A DNA stretch of 14,658 bases from Flavobacteriaceae bacterium UBA3440 (GTDB taxonomy: Bacteria > Bacteroidota > Bacteroidia > Flavobacteriales > Flavobacteriaceae), in contig DFSJ01000019.1 of assembly GCA_002378585.1 (NCBI GenBank), forward strand, positions 8,468-23,125, read 5' to 3'. Under the pieces are notes generated by a model. It had not been told where the DNA came from. It saw nothing but the letters and a program-made list of their open reading frames with translations, and made no database searches. This document shows, in pieces, positions 7,912 to 14,658 of this stretch (its first letter is position 1; each line of letters starts with the position of its first letter). The translations under genes were made by a program, and so were the position numbers.

Positions 7912-9285
7912 ATGATAGACGAAGCTAAAATCACCTTCTTAGGAGGAGCCGGAACCGTTACGGGATCCAAGTTTTTGTTGACGTATCTGGATACCCACGT
8001 ATTAATTGACTGTGGGTTGTTCCAAGGAGTCAAGGAACTCAGGAGTATGAATTGGGTGGATTTGCCGGTGGAGGTGGAAAAAATAGACCGAGTGCTTTTA
8101 ACCCATGGCCATTTGGATCACGTGGGATATCTGCCCAGGTTGCACCAACAGGGATTTAGGGGGGCTATCTGTGGCACAGGGCCAACGCTAGCCATCGCTA
8201 AAATTATTCTGGAGGACAGCGCCAAAATTCAAGAGGAAGAAGCTGAAAAGGCCAACAGGGAAGGGTACAGCAAACACGATAAAGCTTTGCCTTTTTATAC
8301 GGTTGATCAGGCCAAAAAAACCATTGAATTGTTTGTGGAAGTTCCTACCGATGAGTGGGTTACTGTCAGTGAACAGATCAAATACCGAATGGTGTACAAC
8401 GGCCATATTCTAGGATCTGTTTTTATAGAGCTGCAGGTTAACGACAAGACTTTTGTGTTTTCGGGGGATGTAGGTAGGGCACAAGACGCGCTGCTCTACG
8501 ACCCAAAAAAACCCCAGTGGGCGGATTTTCTTTTTGTTGAAAGCACCTATGGCGATCGTTTACACCCTAAGGATGAATTTCAGGAGATGCTACCCAAGCT
8601 GATCCAAGAAACTATCCGGGATAGAGGGGTATTAATCATTCCGAGTTTTGCTGTGGAGCGCTTGCAAATGTTGATGTATTTGCTGTGGAAAGGGTATGAG
8701 AAAAATAAGATTCCAAACATCCCCATTTATGTAGACAGTCCCATGGGTAATCGTGTCTTGGATGTATTTCGTCGCTACATGGATTGGCACAAAATAACCG
8801 ATCATGACTTTTCAAATATGGTGGAACACATCAATGTAGTCACCTCCTATGCAGAAACCTGGGAAGTCATCGACAAAACTGGACCCAAAATTGTTATTGC
8901 GGGGAGCGGTATGGTCACCGGTGGACGTGTTTTAACCTATTTACAGCAGTTGATTGATCAACCAACCACCCGCGTCCTTTTGGTGGGTTATCAGGCTGAG
9001 GGTACCCGTGGCAGCCAGCTTAAGCAAGGCGCCCAGGAAGTAAAAATCTACGGGAAATACTACCCGGTAAAGGCACAAATCCACGCCCTAGAAAGTCTGT
9101 CAGCACATGGTGATCAGTCAGATCTATTGTCCTGGATGACTGAAATTAAGAATGTCCCCGAACGCGTATTTTTAATCCACGGTGAATCCGAGCCTCAAAA
9201 GGCACTTGCCCAAGAAATAACTTCTAGATACGGGTGGCAAGTCTCCCTCCCCATTTTAAACCAGGTGGAAAAGTTTTTAGTCTAG
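7912..9285 (+). CDS. Metallo-beta-lactamase/beta-CASP RNase (CPSF73-like, RNA-specificity domain)
   Basis: A 457-residue zinc-dependent hydrolase of the beta-CASP group, which contains mRNA 3'-end endonucleases and 5'-3' exoribonucleases. All motifs are intact: Asp33 (LIDCGLFQG, motif 1), H65-x-H67-x-D69-H70 (THGHLDHVG, motif 2), His165 (NGHILGS, motif 3) and Asp186 (FSGDVGR, motif 4). The beta-CASP part has Glu210 in ESTYGDR (motif A), His399 in SLSAHGD (motif B) and His423 in LIHGESE (motif C). The GSGMVTGGRV and GYQAEGTRG blocks are typical of the bacterial YSH1-like proteins. It has no signal peptide, so it acts in the cytoplasm, probably on RNA. Its ATG begins at the base after the TAA of the ATP-cone nuclease gene, so it very likely depends on translation of that gene. 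A 95-bp gap follows before the small exported ORF. Confidence 0.95.
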   Translation: MIDEAKITFLGGAGTVTGSKFLLTYLDTHVLIDCGLFQGVKELRSMNWVDLPVEVEKIDRVLLTHGHLDHVGYLPRLHQQGFRGAICGTGPTLAIAKIILEDSAKIQEEEAEKANREGYSKHDKALPFYTVDQAKKTIELFVEVPTDEWVTVSEQIKYRMVYNGHILGSVFIELQVNDKTFVFSGDVGRAQDALLYDPKKPQWADFLFVESTYGDRLHPKDEFQEMLPKLIQETIRDRGVLIIPSFAVERLQMLMYLLWKGYEKNKIPNIPIYVDSPMGNRVLDVFRRYMDWHKITDHDFSNMVEHINVVTSYAETWEVIDKTGPKIVIAGSGMVTGGRVLTYLQQLIDQPTTRVLLVGYQAEGTRGSQLKQGAQEVKIYGKYYPVKAQIHALESLSAHGDQSDLLSWMTEIKNVPERVFLIHGESEPQKALAQEITSRYGWQVSLPILNQVEKFLV

Positions 9286-9306
9286 CTTTTAGGGTTCCTA
9301 TCGACG

Positions 9307-9323
9307 GTTATTTGTGAAATAAC
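9307..9323 (+). terminator. AT-rich hairpin after the beta-CASP gene
   Basis: GTTATTT (9307-9313) pairs perfectly with AAATAAC (9317-9323) across a GTG loop, 22 bases after the RNase stop codon. The stem has only one G:C pair and the following sequence is ATTTAAATAAAT rather than a T-run. It could be a weak terminator, an RNA-stabilising 3' structure, or a palindromic operator for the next gene. Confidence 0.35.
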
Positions 9324-9355
9324 ATTTAAATAAATCCTCAATCAATTTTTATAAT

Positions 9356-9363
9356 TAGTTTTG
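9356..9363 (+). promoter_or_regulatory. Possible Bacteroidetes -7 element (TAGTTTTG)
   Basis: TAGTTTTG matches the Bacteroidetes -7 consensus TAnnTTTG exactly and ends 17 bases before the ATG of the small exported ORF at 9381. No TTG sits at the expected -33 distance, so the call rests on the -7 box alone. If real, the transcript would start only about 10 bases before the ATG. Confidence 0.3.
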
Positions 9364-9380
9364 GGCGATTATTTGAATAG

Positions 9381-9725
9381 ATGTATCGCTTTTCGCTTTT
9401 TCTGCTTTTTTGCTTTAACCTGCTTGCGCAACAAGCTAGTGTTCCCATGGCATCGGGTGTTGAAGCTCTTGGGCAAAGTGAACTTCAGATCGTTCCGTTC
9501 TCTTCTTCCTCAGAAAAATGGACCCTATATTTTGAGGCGCTAGAGCAGGTAGAATTCGAAGAGACCAATCATCCTGAAAATCATCCAACGGATGATTTTT
9601 TCACACGCTTTACTTTTCTTTCCCCGTTAAGATCGGACTCCGCTCGGATTCAAACGGATAAATTTGAATCTGCCCACCCCAGCAAGTACCCCATTTATAT
9701 TCTTTACGATCATTTATTGATTTGA
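9381..9725 (+). CDS. Hypothetical small exported protein
   Basis: A 114-residue reading frame that I do not recognise. Residues 1-17 look like a short Sec signal peptide (MYRFSLFLLFCFNLLAQ) with likely cleavage near QQ. The rest is a mixed, fairly acidic soluble sequence containing TLYFEALEQVEFEETNHPEN and ending SKYPIYILYDHLLI, with no cysteines after the signal. Support for the gene is the signal peptide, a -7-like element in front, its position in an otherwise empty gap of 537 bp between two plus-strand genes, and its end exactly at the left arm of an inverted repeat. Against it is a strong terminator-like hairpin within the frame at 9577-9601. It could be a lineage-specific secreted protein or a chance ORF over a regulatory region. 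Confidence 0.5.
   Translation: MYRFSLFLLFCFNLLAQQASVPMASGVEALGQSELQIVPFSSSSEKWTLYFEALEQVEFEETNHPENHPTDDFFTRFTFLSPLRSDSARIQTDKFESAHPSKYPIYILYDHLLI
9577..9601 (+). terminator. Perfect 10-bp hairpin with T-tract (intrinsic-terminator-like)
   Basis: AAAATCATCC (9577-9586) is perfectly complementary to GGATGATTTT (9590-9599) around an AAC loop, and the run of T continues to 9601 (six T in all). This is the shape of a rho-independent terminator, and the A-rich 5' arm makes it potentially bidirectional. It lies inside the small exported ORF. A second copy of AATCATCC at 9567-9574 could pair with the same right arm, giving two alternative folds. Confidence 0.5.
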
Positions 9726-9741
9726 TGTTGACAGAACATCA
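9723..9741 (+). repeat. Inverted repeat at the stop of the small ORF
   Basis: TGATGTT (9723-9729) pairs with AACATCA (9735-9741) over a GACAG loop, beginning on the TGA stop codon. No T-run follows, so it is more likely an operator or RNA-stabilising stem than a terminator. A shorter second stem, ACAGC (9746-9750) with GCTGT (9758-9762), follows. Both lie in the leader of the RND efflux operon and could bind its regulator. Confidence 0.3.
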
Positions 9742-9822
9742 GAGCACAGCATTTATGGCTGTTCCCCTCTGTTTGGCATCGCTTTGTGCGAAAATTATTT
9801 AGTCACAATCAAAAAAATCAAT

Positions 9823-10902
9823 ATGAAAAAACAGATTATTTATGGGATAATCTTCGGTTCCTTGTTATTCCAAAGCTGTAAAAAAGAACACGAAAAAGAA
9901 CACGAAACCAACAGTTTTACCGTAGTACAACCCGCAGTAAAAGACACCATACTCTACAAAGAGTACGTGGCACAAATCAAGGCGCATAAGCATATTGAAC
10001 TGCGCGCGATTGAAAAGGGTTACCTTGAAAAAATCTCTGTAGATGAGGGCTCTTTGGTGCAAAAAGGAGCCATCATGTTCACTACCCTACCTTCCATTTA
10101 TCAGGCGGAATTAAATCGCTCTAGCTCAGAGGCTAAAGTGGCAGAAATCGAGTACCTAAACGCTAAAAACCTGTTTAAAGAAAACATCATTTCACAAAAT
10201 GAGCTATCGCTTTTTGAAGCAGAATACGGAAAAGCCAAAGCGGAGGTTTCTCTATCCCAAACCCATTTAAATTTTACGACTGTCCGAGCGCCGTTTACAG
10301 GGATCATGGACCGGCTTTTGGTCAGGGAAGGTAGTTTGTTGGATGAAGGGGAGATACTTACGTCCTTATCCGACAACAGCCTCATGTGGGTTTATTTTAA
10401 CGTACCCGAGGCTGAATACCTAAATTATATCAGCCATACCAATGCGCAAGAAAAACAAGTTCAGATTCAGTTGGCTAACGGGGCTATTTTCGAGGAGCTT
10501 GGTTCTGTAGAAACTATTCTGGGTGAGTTTGATAATACAACGGGAACGATTGGGTTTAGAGCGGACTTTAAAAATCCCAAGGGGATCCTCAGACACGGGG
10601 AAACCGGAACGGTGAAAATTGCGGTTCCCTACACCCAGGCTCTGCTGATACCTCAGAAGGCTACGTTCCAAATTTTGGACAAAACCTATGTATTTGTCGT
10701 GGACAAGTCAGGTCAAGTAGCTCAAAGAGAAATTACTACTTCGGGTGAATTGCCTGACTTATTTATTGTGGATAAAGGGCTCTCAGCCTCAGAAACAATT
10801 TTGGTAGAAGGAATTAGAATGGTCCGAAATAAAGACATTATTCACCCTAAAAAGATTTCTTTTGAAGAACTAGTTAAGGGACTAGATCTGTTCTCAGAAT
10901 AA
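9823..10902 (+). CDS. RND efflux periplasmic adaptor lipoprotein (membrane fusion protein, AcrA/MexA-like)
   Basis: A 359-residue adaptor that would bridge the RND permease and the outer-membrane channel. The N-terminus MKKQIIYGIIFGSLLFQSC is a lipoprotein signal with Cys19. A short K-E-H-E tandem repeat follows. The lipoyl half-motifs are visible: HIELRAIEKGYLEKISVDEG with LVQKG (about 58-82), and the second half FTTVRAPFTGIMDRLLVREG at 151-170. They flank a short alpha-helical hairpin (about 93-149, SSSEAKVAEIEYLNAKNLFK and AKAEVSLSQTHL). The beta-barrel follows (VYFNVPEAEYL), then the membrane-proximal domain (ALLIPQKATFQILDKTYVFV). I chose the ATG at 9823; an earlier TTG in frame would put 13 residues before the signal. 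The permease gene starts 18 bp downstream. Confidence 0.95.
   Translation: MKKQIIYGIIFGSLLFQSCKKEHEKEHETNSFTVVQPAVKDTILYKEYVAQIKAHKHIELRAIEKGYLEKISVDEGSLVQKGAIMFTTLPSIYQAELNRSSSEAKVAEIEYLNAKNLFKENIISQNELSLFEAEYGKAKAEVSLSQTHLNFTTVRAPFTGIMDRLLVREGSLLDEGEILTSLSDNSLMWVYFNVPEAEYLNYISHTNAQEKQVQIQLANGAIFEELGSVETILGEFDNTTGTIGFRADFKNPKGILRHGETGTVKIAVPYTQALLIPQKATFQILDKTYVFVVDKSGQVAQREITTSGELPDLFIVDKGLSASETILVEGIRMVRNKDIIHPKKISFEELVKGLDLFSE
9883..9906 (+). repeat. Tandem 12-bp repeat (2 copies) encoding KEHE-KEHE
   Basis: AAAGAACACGAA occurs twice back to back and in frame just after the lipobox of the adaptor, coding for KEHE KEHE. It lies in the tether between the lipid anchor and the folded domain, where length change would be tolerated. 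Slippage is the simplest origin. Confidence 0.85.
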
Positions 10903-10920
10903 TCGTTAATTCCATTAGCT

Positions 10921-13900
10921 ATGTTTAAAAAATTCATACACAGGCCTGTACTGGCCATTGTGATCTCACTCACATTGGTGTTCACGGGATTATTGGCCTA
11001 CAGACAATTGCCCATTTCTCAATTTCCAGAAATTGCTCCAACTACAGTAAATATATTTATCGCTTATCCCGGATCCAGCGCGGATGTATTGATTAAGAGT
11101 ACCATTATTCCCCTAGAGACAGCGATCAACGGAGTTCAGGGGATGCGCTATGTGGTTTCTGACGCTACCAGTGCGGGGGAAGGAACTATTCGCGTCATTT
11201 TTGAACCGGGAACCGACCCTGATCAAGCAGTAGTTCGCGTGAAAACTAGGGTGGACCAGGTGATGCCGCTGTTACCTGATTTGGTTCAGAGGGAGGGGGT
11301 TATCATCACCCCAGTTCAACCCAGTATGTTGATGTACGTAAACCTGTATGGGGACGACAAAAACTTTGATGAAAAATTCCTGTACAACTACGCCTATACG
11401 CGAATCATCCCAGAAATTCAACGCATCGACGGTATAGCCAGTGCTCAGATTTTGGGAAGTAGAAAATATGCGATGCGCGTATGGTTAAAACCAGATCGTA
11501 TGCGGGCTTACAACGTTTCTGCTGAAGAGGTATTGGCCGCGATGGAGGAACAAAGTATTCTGGGTAGACCTGGACGTATCGGTCGAGCAGACGGAGGCAA
11601 ATCACAGTCCTTGGAATATGTATTAACCTACAAAGGGCGATTTAACGAAGCAGATCAATACAAAGAGATCATCATCAGAGCCCATGAAGACGGGGCTATT
11701 TTAAAGCTGGGCGATATCGCAGATGTAGAATTAGGGAGTGAATTCTTTGATATCTACTCCAATCTGGATGGGGATCCATCCGCCTCTATTGTGCTCAAAC
11801 AAACGCTGGGCAGTAACGCATCGGACGTCATCGATTCGATCAAAGAAAAACTTAAGGAGCTTGAAGGTGACTTTCCTCCAGGAGTTTCCTATAAAATCAA
11901 CTACGACGTTTCAAGCTTTTTGAATGCGTCTATTGAACAAGTGATGCACACTTTTAGAGACGCCTTGATTTTGGTGGCTCTTGTGGTGTTTTTATTCCTA
12001 GGAAACTGGAGGTATACCTTGATTACGATTCTAGCGGTGCCTGTTTCTCTTATCGGCAGCTTTTTTGTGATGCAACTTTTTGGGTTGTCTATCAATTTGA
12101 TCACGCTTTTTGCCTTGGTATTGGCGATTGGTATTGTGGTGGATAACGCGATTGTAGTCGTCGAGGCAGTTCATGCCAAAATGGAAGAGTCCCACCTGAA
12201 ACCCTATGCAGCTGTTCAAGAGGTGTTGGGAGAAATCAGCGGGGCCATTATTGCGATTACTTTAGTGATGGTGTCCGTATTCATCCCGATTTCATTTATG
12301 TCTGGACCTATTGGGGTGTTCTATCGCCAATTCTCTATCACCATGGCTGGATCCATTGTTATTTCGGCGATTGTCGCATTGACCTTGACCCCTGTGCTCT
12401 GTGCCATATTATTGAAGCCGCACGATCCAAACCTGAAAAAATCAGTATTTAACCGATTTATTTTGTGGTTTAACGGAAGGTTTGATCTGTTGACCAACAA
12501 GTACGCTCAGCTACTGACCAAAATTGTAAACAAGCGTTTGGTCACATTTGGGGTACTCGCTTTCTTTGGATTTGGTGTTTATTTCTTCAACCAAATTTTG
12601 CCCTCAGGATTTATCCCCAACGAGGATCAAGGGACCATTTACGCCATTGTACAAACTCCTCCAGGTTCAACCTTGGAGCGAACCAACGACGTAGCTAGAA
12701 AACTTCAAAAAATTGCCGAAGAGGTGGAAGGCATTGAGTCTGTTTCTTCTTTGGCTGGATATGAAATCATGACTGAAGGCCGGGGATCCAACGCGGGAAC
12801 TTGTTTGATCAATTTAAAGCCCTGGGATCAGCGCGAGCACAGCGTCACTGAAATCATGGAGGAATTGGAAGAAAAAACCCGAAACCTGGGCGCAGTGATT
12901 GAATATTTTGAACCACCAGCGGTTCCTGGCTTTGGTGCCTCTGGAGGATTTTCATTCCGTCTTTTGGATAAAACGAGCGGCGTTGATTATCAGGAGTTTG
13001 AGACAATCAACAACAAATTTATGGACGCGCTTAAAGAACGTCCAGAATTGACTGGTTTGTTTACCTTCTTTGCCGCCAATTACCCTCAGGTCGAAATCGA
13101 AATCGATAACCAAGCAGCCATGCAAAAAGGAGTTTCCATCGGCAAAGCAATGGAAAATCTCAACATTTTGATCGGAAGCACCTATGAGCAAGGGTTTATC
13201 AAATTCGGACGTTTCTTCAAAGTCTATACCCAAGCAGCCCCTGAATACAGGGCGCTACCTAGAGACTTAGAGAATTTGTTTGTCAAAAACGAAGAAGGCG
13301 AAATGGTTCCGTATTCGTCGTTTACCACGTTGACCAACAAACTGGGTCCGAATGAAATCACCCGATACAACTTGTATAATTCAGCCGCTATCGCTGGCCT
13401 TCCTGCAAAAGGATATACCACAGGGGATGCCATTGCCGCCATCAAAGAAGTAGCCGCCACGCAACTCCCCAACAGTTTTGATATAGCTTGGGAAGGACTT
13501 TCCTTTGATGAAGCGCAAAGAGGGAATGAATCATTGATCATTTTTGCCGTGGTGCTGATCTTCGTTTACTTGGTTTTGGCCGCTCAGTATGAAAGCTTTG
13601 TATTGCCATTTGTCATCTTGCTTTCCTTGCCACTCGGTGTTTTCGGTTCCTTTTTCTTGTTGAAAATCATGGGTCTTTCCAACGATGTATACGCCCAAAT
13701 TGGGTTGATCATGTTGGTGGGGCTTCTCGGGAAGAACGCGGTACTTATCGTTGAGTTTGCCGTTCAAAAACAGCGGCAGGGGGCTACCATTTTAGAGGCA
13801 GCTATCGAAGGAGCTAAAGTTAGATTTAGACCGATTTTGATGACTTCTTTAGCCTTTATAGCTGGGTTAGTGCCTTTGGTGCTCGCTACTGGCGCGGGAG

Positions 13901-14160
13901 CTATTGGGAACAAAACCATCGGCGGATCTGCTCTAGGAGGAATGGTGTCCGGAACCCTGCTCGGGGTAATTCTCATACCAGGTTTGTACTATTTCTTTGC
14001 CCATTTAATCAAAGGAAAGTCATACATCCGCGAGGAATACGATGAGCCTATTTCAGAGGCGTTCATTCGTCAGGATGAAGAGACAAACATGCTGCGCAAG
14101 CAGATAAAAAAATTATCTAAACTAGTTAATCGAAATAAAAAAGATGAAAACCAAGATTAA
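10921..14160 (+). CDS. RND efflux pump inner-membrane permease, HAE1 family (AcrB/MexB-like)
   Basis: A 1079-residue proton-driven exporter with the full AcrB layout: helix 1 (residues 9-29), porter domain, helices 2-6 (about 340-500), a second repeat starting with the helix around 541-560, and helices 8-12 (870-1030). The N-terminal MFKKFIHRPVLAIVISL and LPISQFPEIAPTTVNI blocks are classic HAE1. The proton-relay residues are partly changed: helix 4 reads GIVVDNAIVVVEAV, so Asp408 is kept but the next position, Asp in AcrB, is Asn409. Lys938 (GLLGKNAVLIVEFA) and Arg970 (VRFRPILMTS) are present. The C-terminus has a basic, charged cytosolic tail after residue 1031 (MLRKQIKKLSKLVNRNKK). It lies 18 bp after the adaptor and overlaps the channel gene by 17 bp, so the three form an operon. 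Substrates cannot be read from the sequence. Confidence 0.96.
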   Translation: MFKKFIHRPVLAIVISLTLVFTGLLAYRQLPISQFPEIAPTTVNIFIAYPGSSADVLIKSTIIPLETAINGVQGMRYVVSDATSAGEGTIRVIFEPGTDPDQAVVRVKTRVDQVMPLLPDLVQREGVIITPVQPSMLMYVNLYGDDKNFDEKFLYNYAYTRIIPEIQRIDGIASAQILGSRKYAMRVWLKPDRMRAYNVSAEEVLAAMEEQSILGRPGRIGRADGGKSQSLEYVLTYKGRFNEADQYKEIIIRAHEDGAILKLGDIADVELGSEFFDIYSNLDGDPSASIVLKQTLGSNASDVIDSIKEKLKELEGDFPPGVSYKINYDVSSFLNASIEQVMHTFRDALILVALVVFLFLGNWRYTLITILAVPVSLIGSFFVMQLFGLSINLITLFALVLAIGIVVDNAIVVVEAVHAKMEESHLKPYAAVQEVLGEISGAIIAITLVMVSVFIPISFMSGPIGVFYRQFSITMAGSIVISAIVALTLTPVLCAILLKPHDPNLKKSVFNRFILWFNGRFDLLTNKYAQLLTKIVNKRLVTFGVLAFFGFGVYFFNQILPSGFIPNEDQGTIYAIVQTPPGSTLERTNDVARKLQKIAEEVEGIESVSSLAGYEIMTEGRGSNAGTCLINLKPWDQREHSVTEIMEELEEKTRNLGAVIEYFEPPAVPGFGASGGFSFRLLDKTSGVDYQEFETINNKFMDALKERPELTGLFTFFAANYPQVEIEIDNQAAMQKGVSIGKAMENLNILIGSTYEQGFIKFGRFFKVYTQAAPEYRALPRDLENLFVKNEEGEMVPYSSFTTLTNKLGPNEITRYNLYNSAAIAGLPAKGYTTGDAIAAIKEVAATQLPNSFDIAWEGLSFDEAQRGNESLIIFAVVLIFVYLVLAAQYESFVLPFVILLSLPLGVFGSFFLLKIMGLSNDVYAQIGLIMLVGLLGKNAVLIVEFAVQKQRQGATILEAAIEGAKVRFRPILMTSLAFIAGLVPLVLATGAGAIGNKTIGGSALGGMVSGTLLGVILIPGLYYFFAHLIKGKSYIREEYDEPISEAFIRQDEETNMLRKQIKKLSKLVNRNKKDENQD

Positions 14161-14658
14161 GTTATTCAATAGACACCTCATCGCTTGGGTTTCTCTAGTT
14201 GGATTAGGACTCTCCGGTTGTTCCAGTCTTCGTCCGATAGACCATAAAATAGCGGAATTACCCAAAGAGTTTAGCCATAGAGAACCCGCGACAACGAGTT
14301 ATGAAGTGGTTGGACGGGGATCTTTTTTTAATGATCCCTACCTAAAATCGCTGATTGACCAGGCACTTGCCCATAACCAAGAACTTAAAATTATGGAGCA
14401 GCGCCTCGCTCAATCTAAGGCTGAGGTCAAGGCTAGAAAGGGTGAGTATTTGCCTTCAGTTGGCTTGATCGCTTCTGGCGATTCTGAAAAGGTGGGCGAA
14501 TATACCCGTAATGGTGCTGTGGAGCAACAACTTTCCCTTCACGATGAAGAATTTCCGGAACCATTAAAAAATATGCGTGTTGGATTAAGCGCTAGTTGGG
14601 AGTTGGACGTTTGGAAGAAGCTGAGAAACAAGAAGAAATCAGCCTATCACGAGTATTT
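14144..14658 (+). CDS. RND outer-membrane channel lipoprotein (TolC/OprM, NodT-type), cut by window edge
   Basis: This is the first 171 residues of the efflux outer-membrane factor; the gene continues past the right edge. I translated it by hand. It begins MKTKIKLFNRHLIAWVSLVG and has a lipoprotein signal with lipobox LSGC (Cys26), as in OprM-type channels. The family landmarks follow: FFNDPYLKSLIDQALAHNQE, the coiled helix LKIMEQRLAQSKAEVKARKG, EYLPSVGL, and the beta-strand to helix junction VGLSASWELDVWKKLRNKKK, which corresponds to the WE(L/I)D(V/L)WG motif of the family. Its ATG lies inside the end of the permease gene (17-bp overlap, different frame), indicating translational coupling. 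It completes the tripartite pump. Confidence 0.93.
   Translation, partial: MKTKIKLFNRHLIAWVSLVGLGLSGCSSLRPIDHKIAELPKEFSHREPATTSYEVVGRGSFFNDPYLKSLIDQALAHNQELKIMEQRLAQSKAEVKARKGEYLPSVGLIASGDSEKVGEYTRNGAVEQQLSLHDEEFPEPLKNMRVGLSASWELDVWKKLRNKKKSAYHEY

Noticed and set aside
9361..9543. A 60-codon frame starting TTG that overlaps the small exported ORF
   Set aside because: It has a non-ATG start, no family resemblance, and a composition matching an out-of-frame reading of the signal-peptide region.
9784..9822. TTG at 9784 as the start of the RND adaptor
   Set aside because: The ATG at 9823 begins exactly at a lipoprotein signal peptide, and extending it would spoil the signal.
14144..14160. Overlap of permease and channel genes as a possible frameshift
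   Set aside because: Both reading frames have proper ends: the permease tail stops at a TAA and the channel starts with a normal lipoprotein signal. This is ordinary translational coupling.

Overview
The window looks like chromosomal DNA from a marine-type Bacteroidetes (Cytophagia or Flavobacteriia). This is an inference from moderate, AT-leaning composition, start codons mostly without Shine-Dalgarno sequences, many secreted proteins and Cys-lipoproteins with Bacteroidetes-style signal peptides, and close resemblance to Bacteroidetes families (DUF4212 symporter subunit, ATP-cone/nuclease fusion, HAE1 pump). There are eleven genes, two of them cut by the window edges. I saw no tRNA, rRNA, CRISPR array, IS element or integrase.

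Layout. (1) 1-619, minus strand: a small DUF4212 subunit followed by the start of its sodium:solute symporter of the VC_2705 type. (2) 620-871: a divergent intergenic region with nested inverted repeats. (3) 872-2161, plus: an exported M20-type zinc exopeptidase. It converges with a two-gene minus-strand operon, 6113 down to 2166, which encodes a lipoprotein acylase of the penicillin/cephalosporin acylase family and a lipoprotein of the N-acyl-D-amino-acid deacylase family. (4) 6233-6958, minus: a TauE/SafE-type membrane protein. (5) 7066-9285, plus: an ATP-cone plus PD-(D/E)XK nuclease fusion directly abutting a beta-CASP metallo-beta-lactamase RNase (stop and start codons touch). (6) 9381-9725: a small putative exported protein whose reading frame contains a terminator-like hairpin. 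(7) 9823 to the window end, plus: a tripartite RND efflux operon (lipoprotein adaptor, HAE1 permease, outer-membrane channel), cut off inside the channel gene.

How the genes fit together. The symporter pair would take up a small organic acid using sodium. The three secreted or lipid-anchored amidohydrolases (M20 peptidase, amidohydrolase, Ntn acylase) plausibly act together on N-acylated amino acids or peptides outside the cytoplasm; the substrate is unknown. The ATP-cone nuclease and the beta-CASP RNase are very likely translated together and may form a nucleotide-sensing nucleic-acid processing pair. The RND genes form a standard drug or solute exporter with no regulator visible in the window.

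The most interesting points are the ATP-cone-nuclease/beta-CASP pair, the D-aminoacylase homologue that has lost its HxH and Cys metal ligands, and the 10-bp perfect hairpin with a T-tract inside the small ORF.
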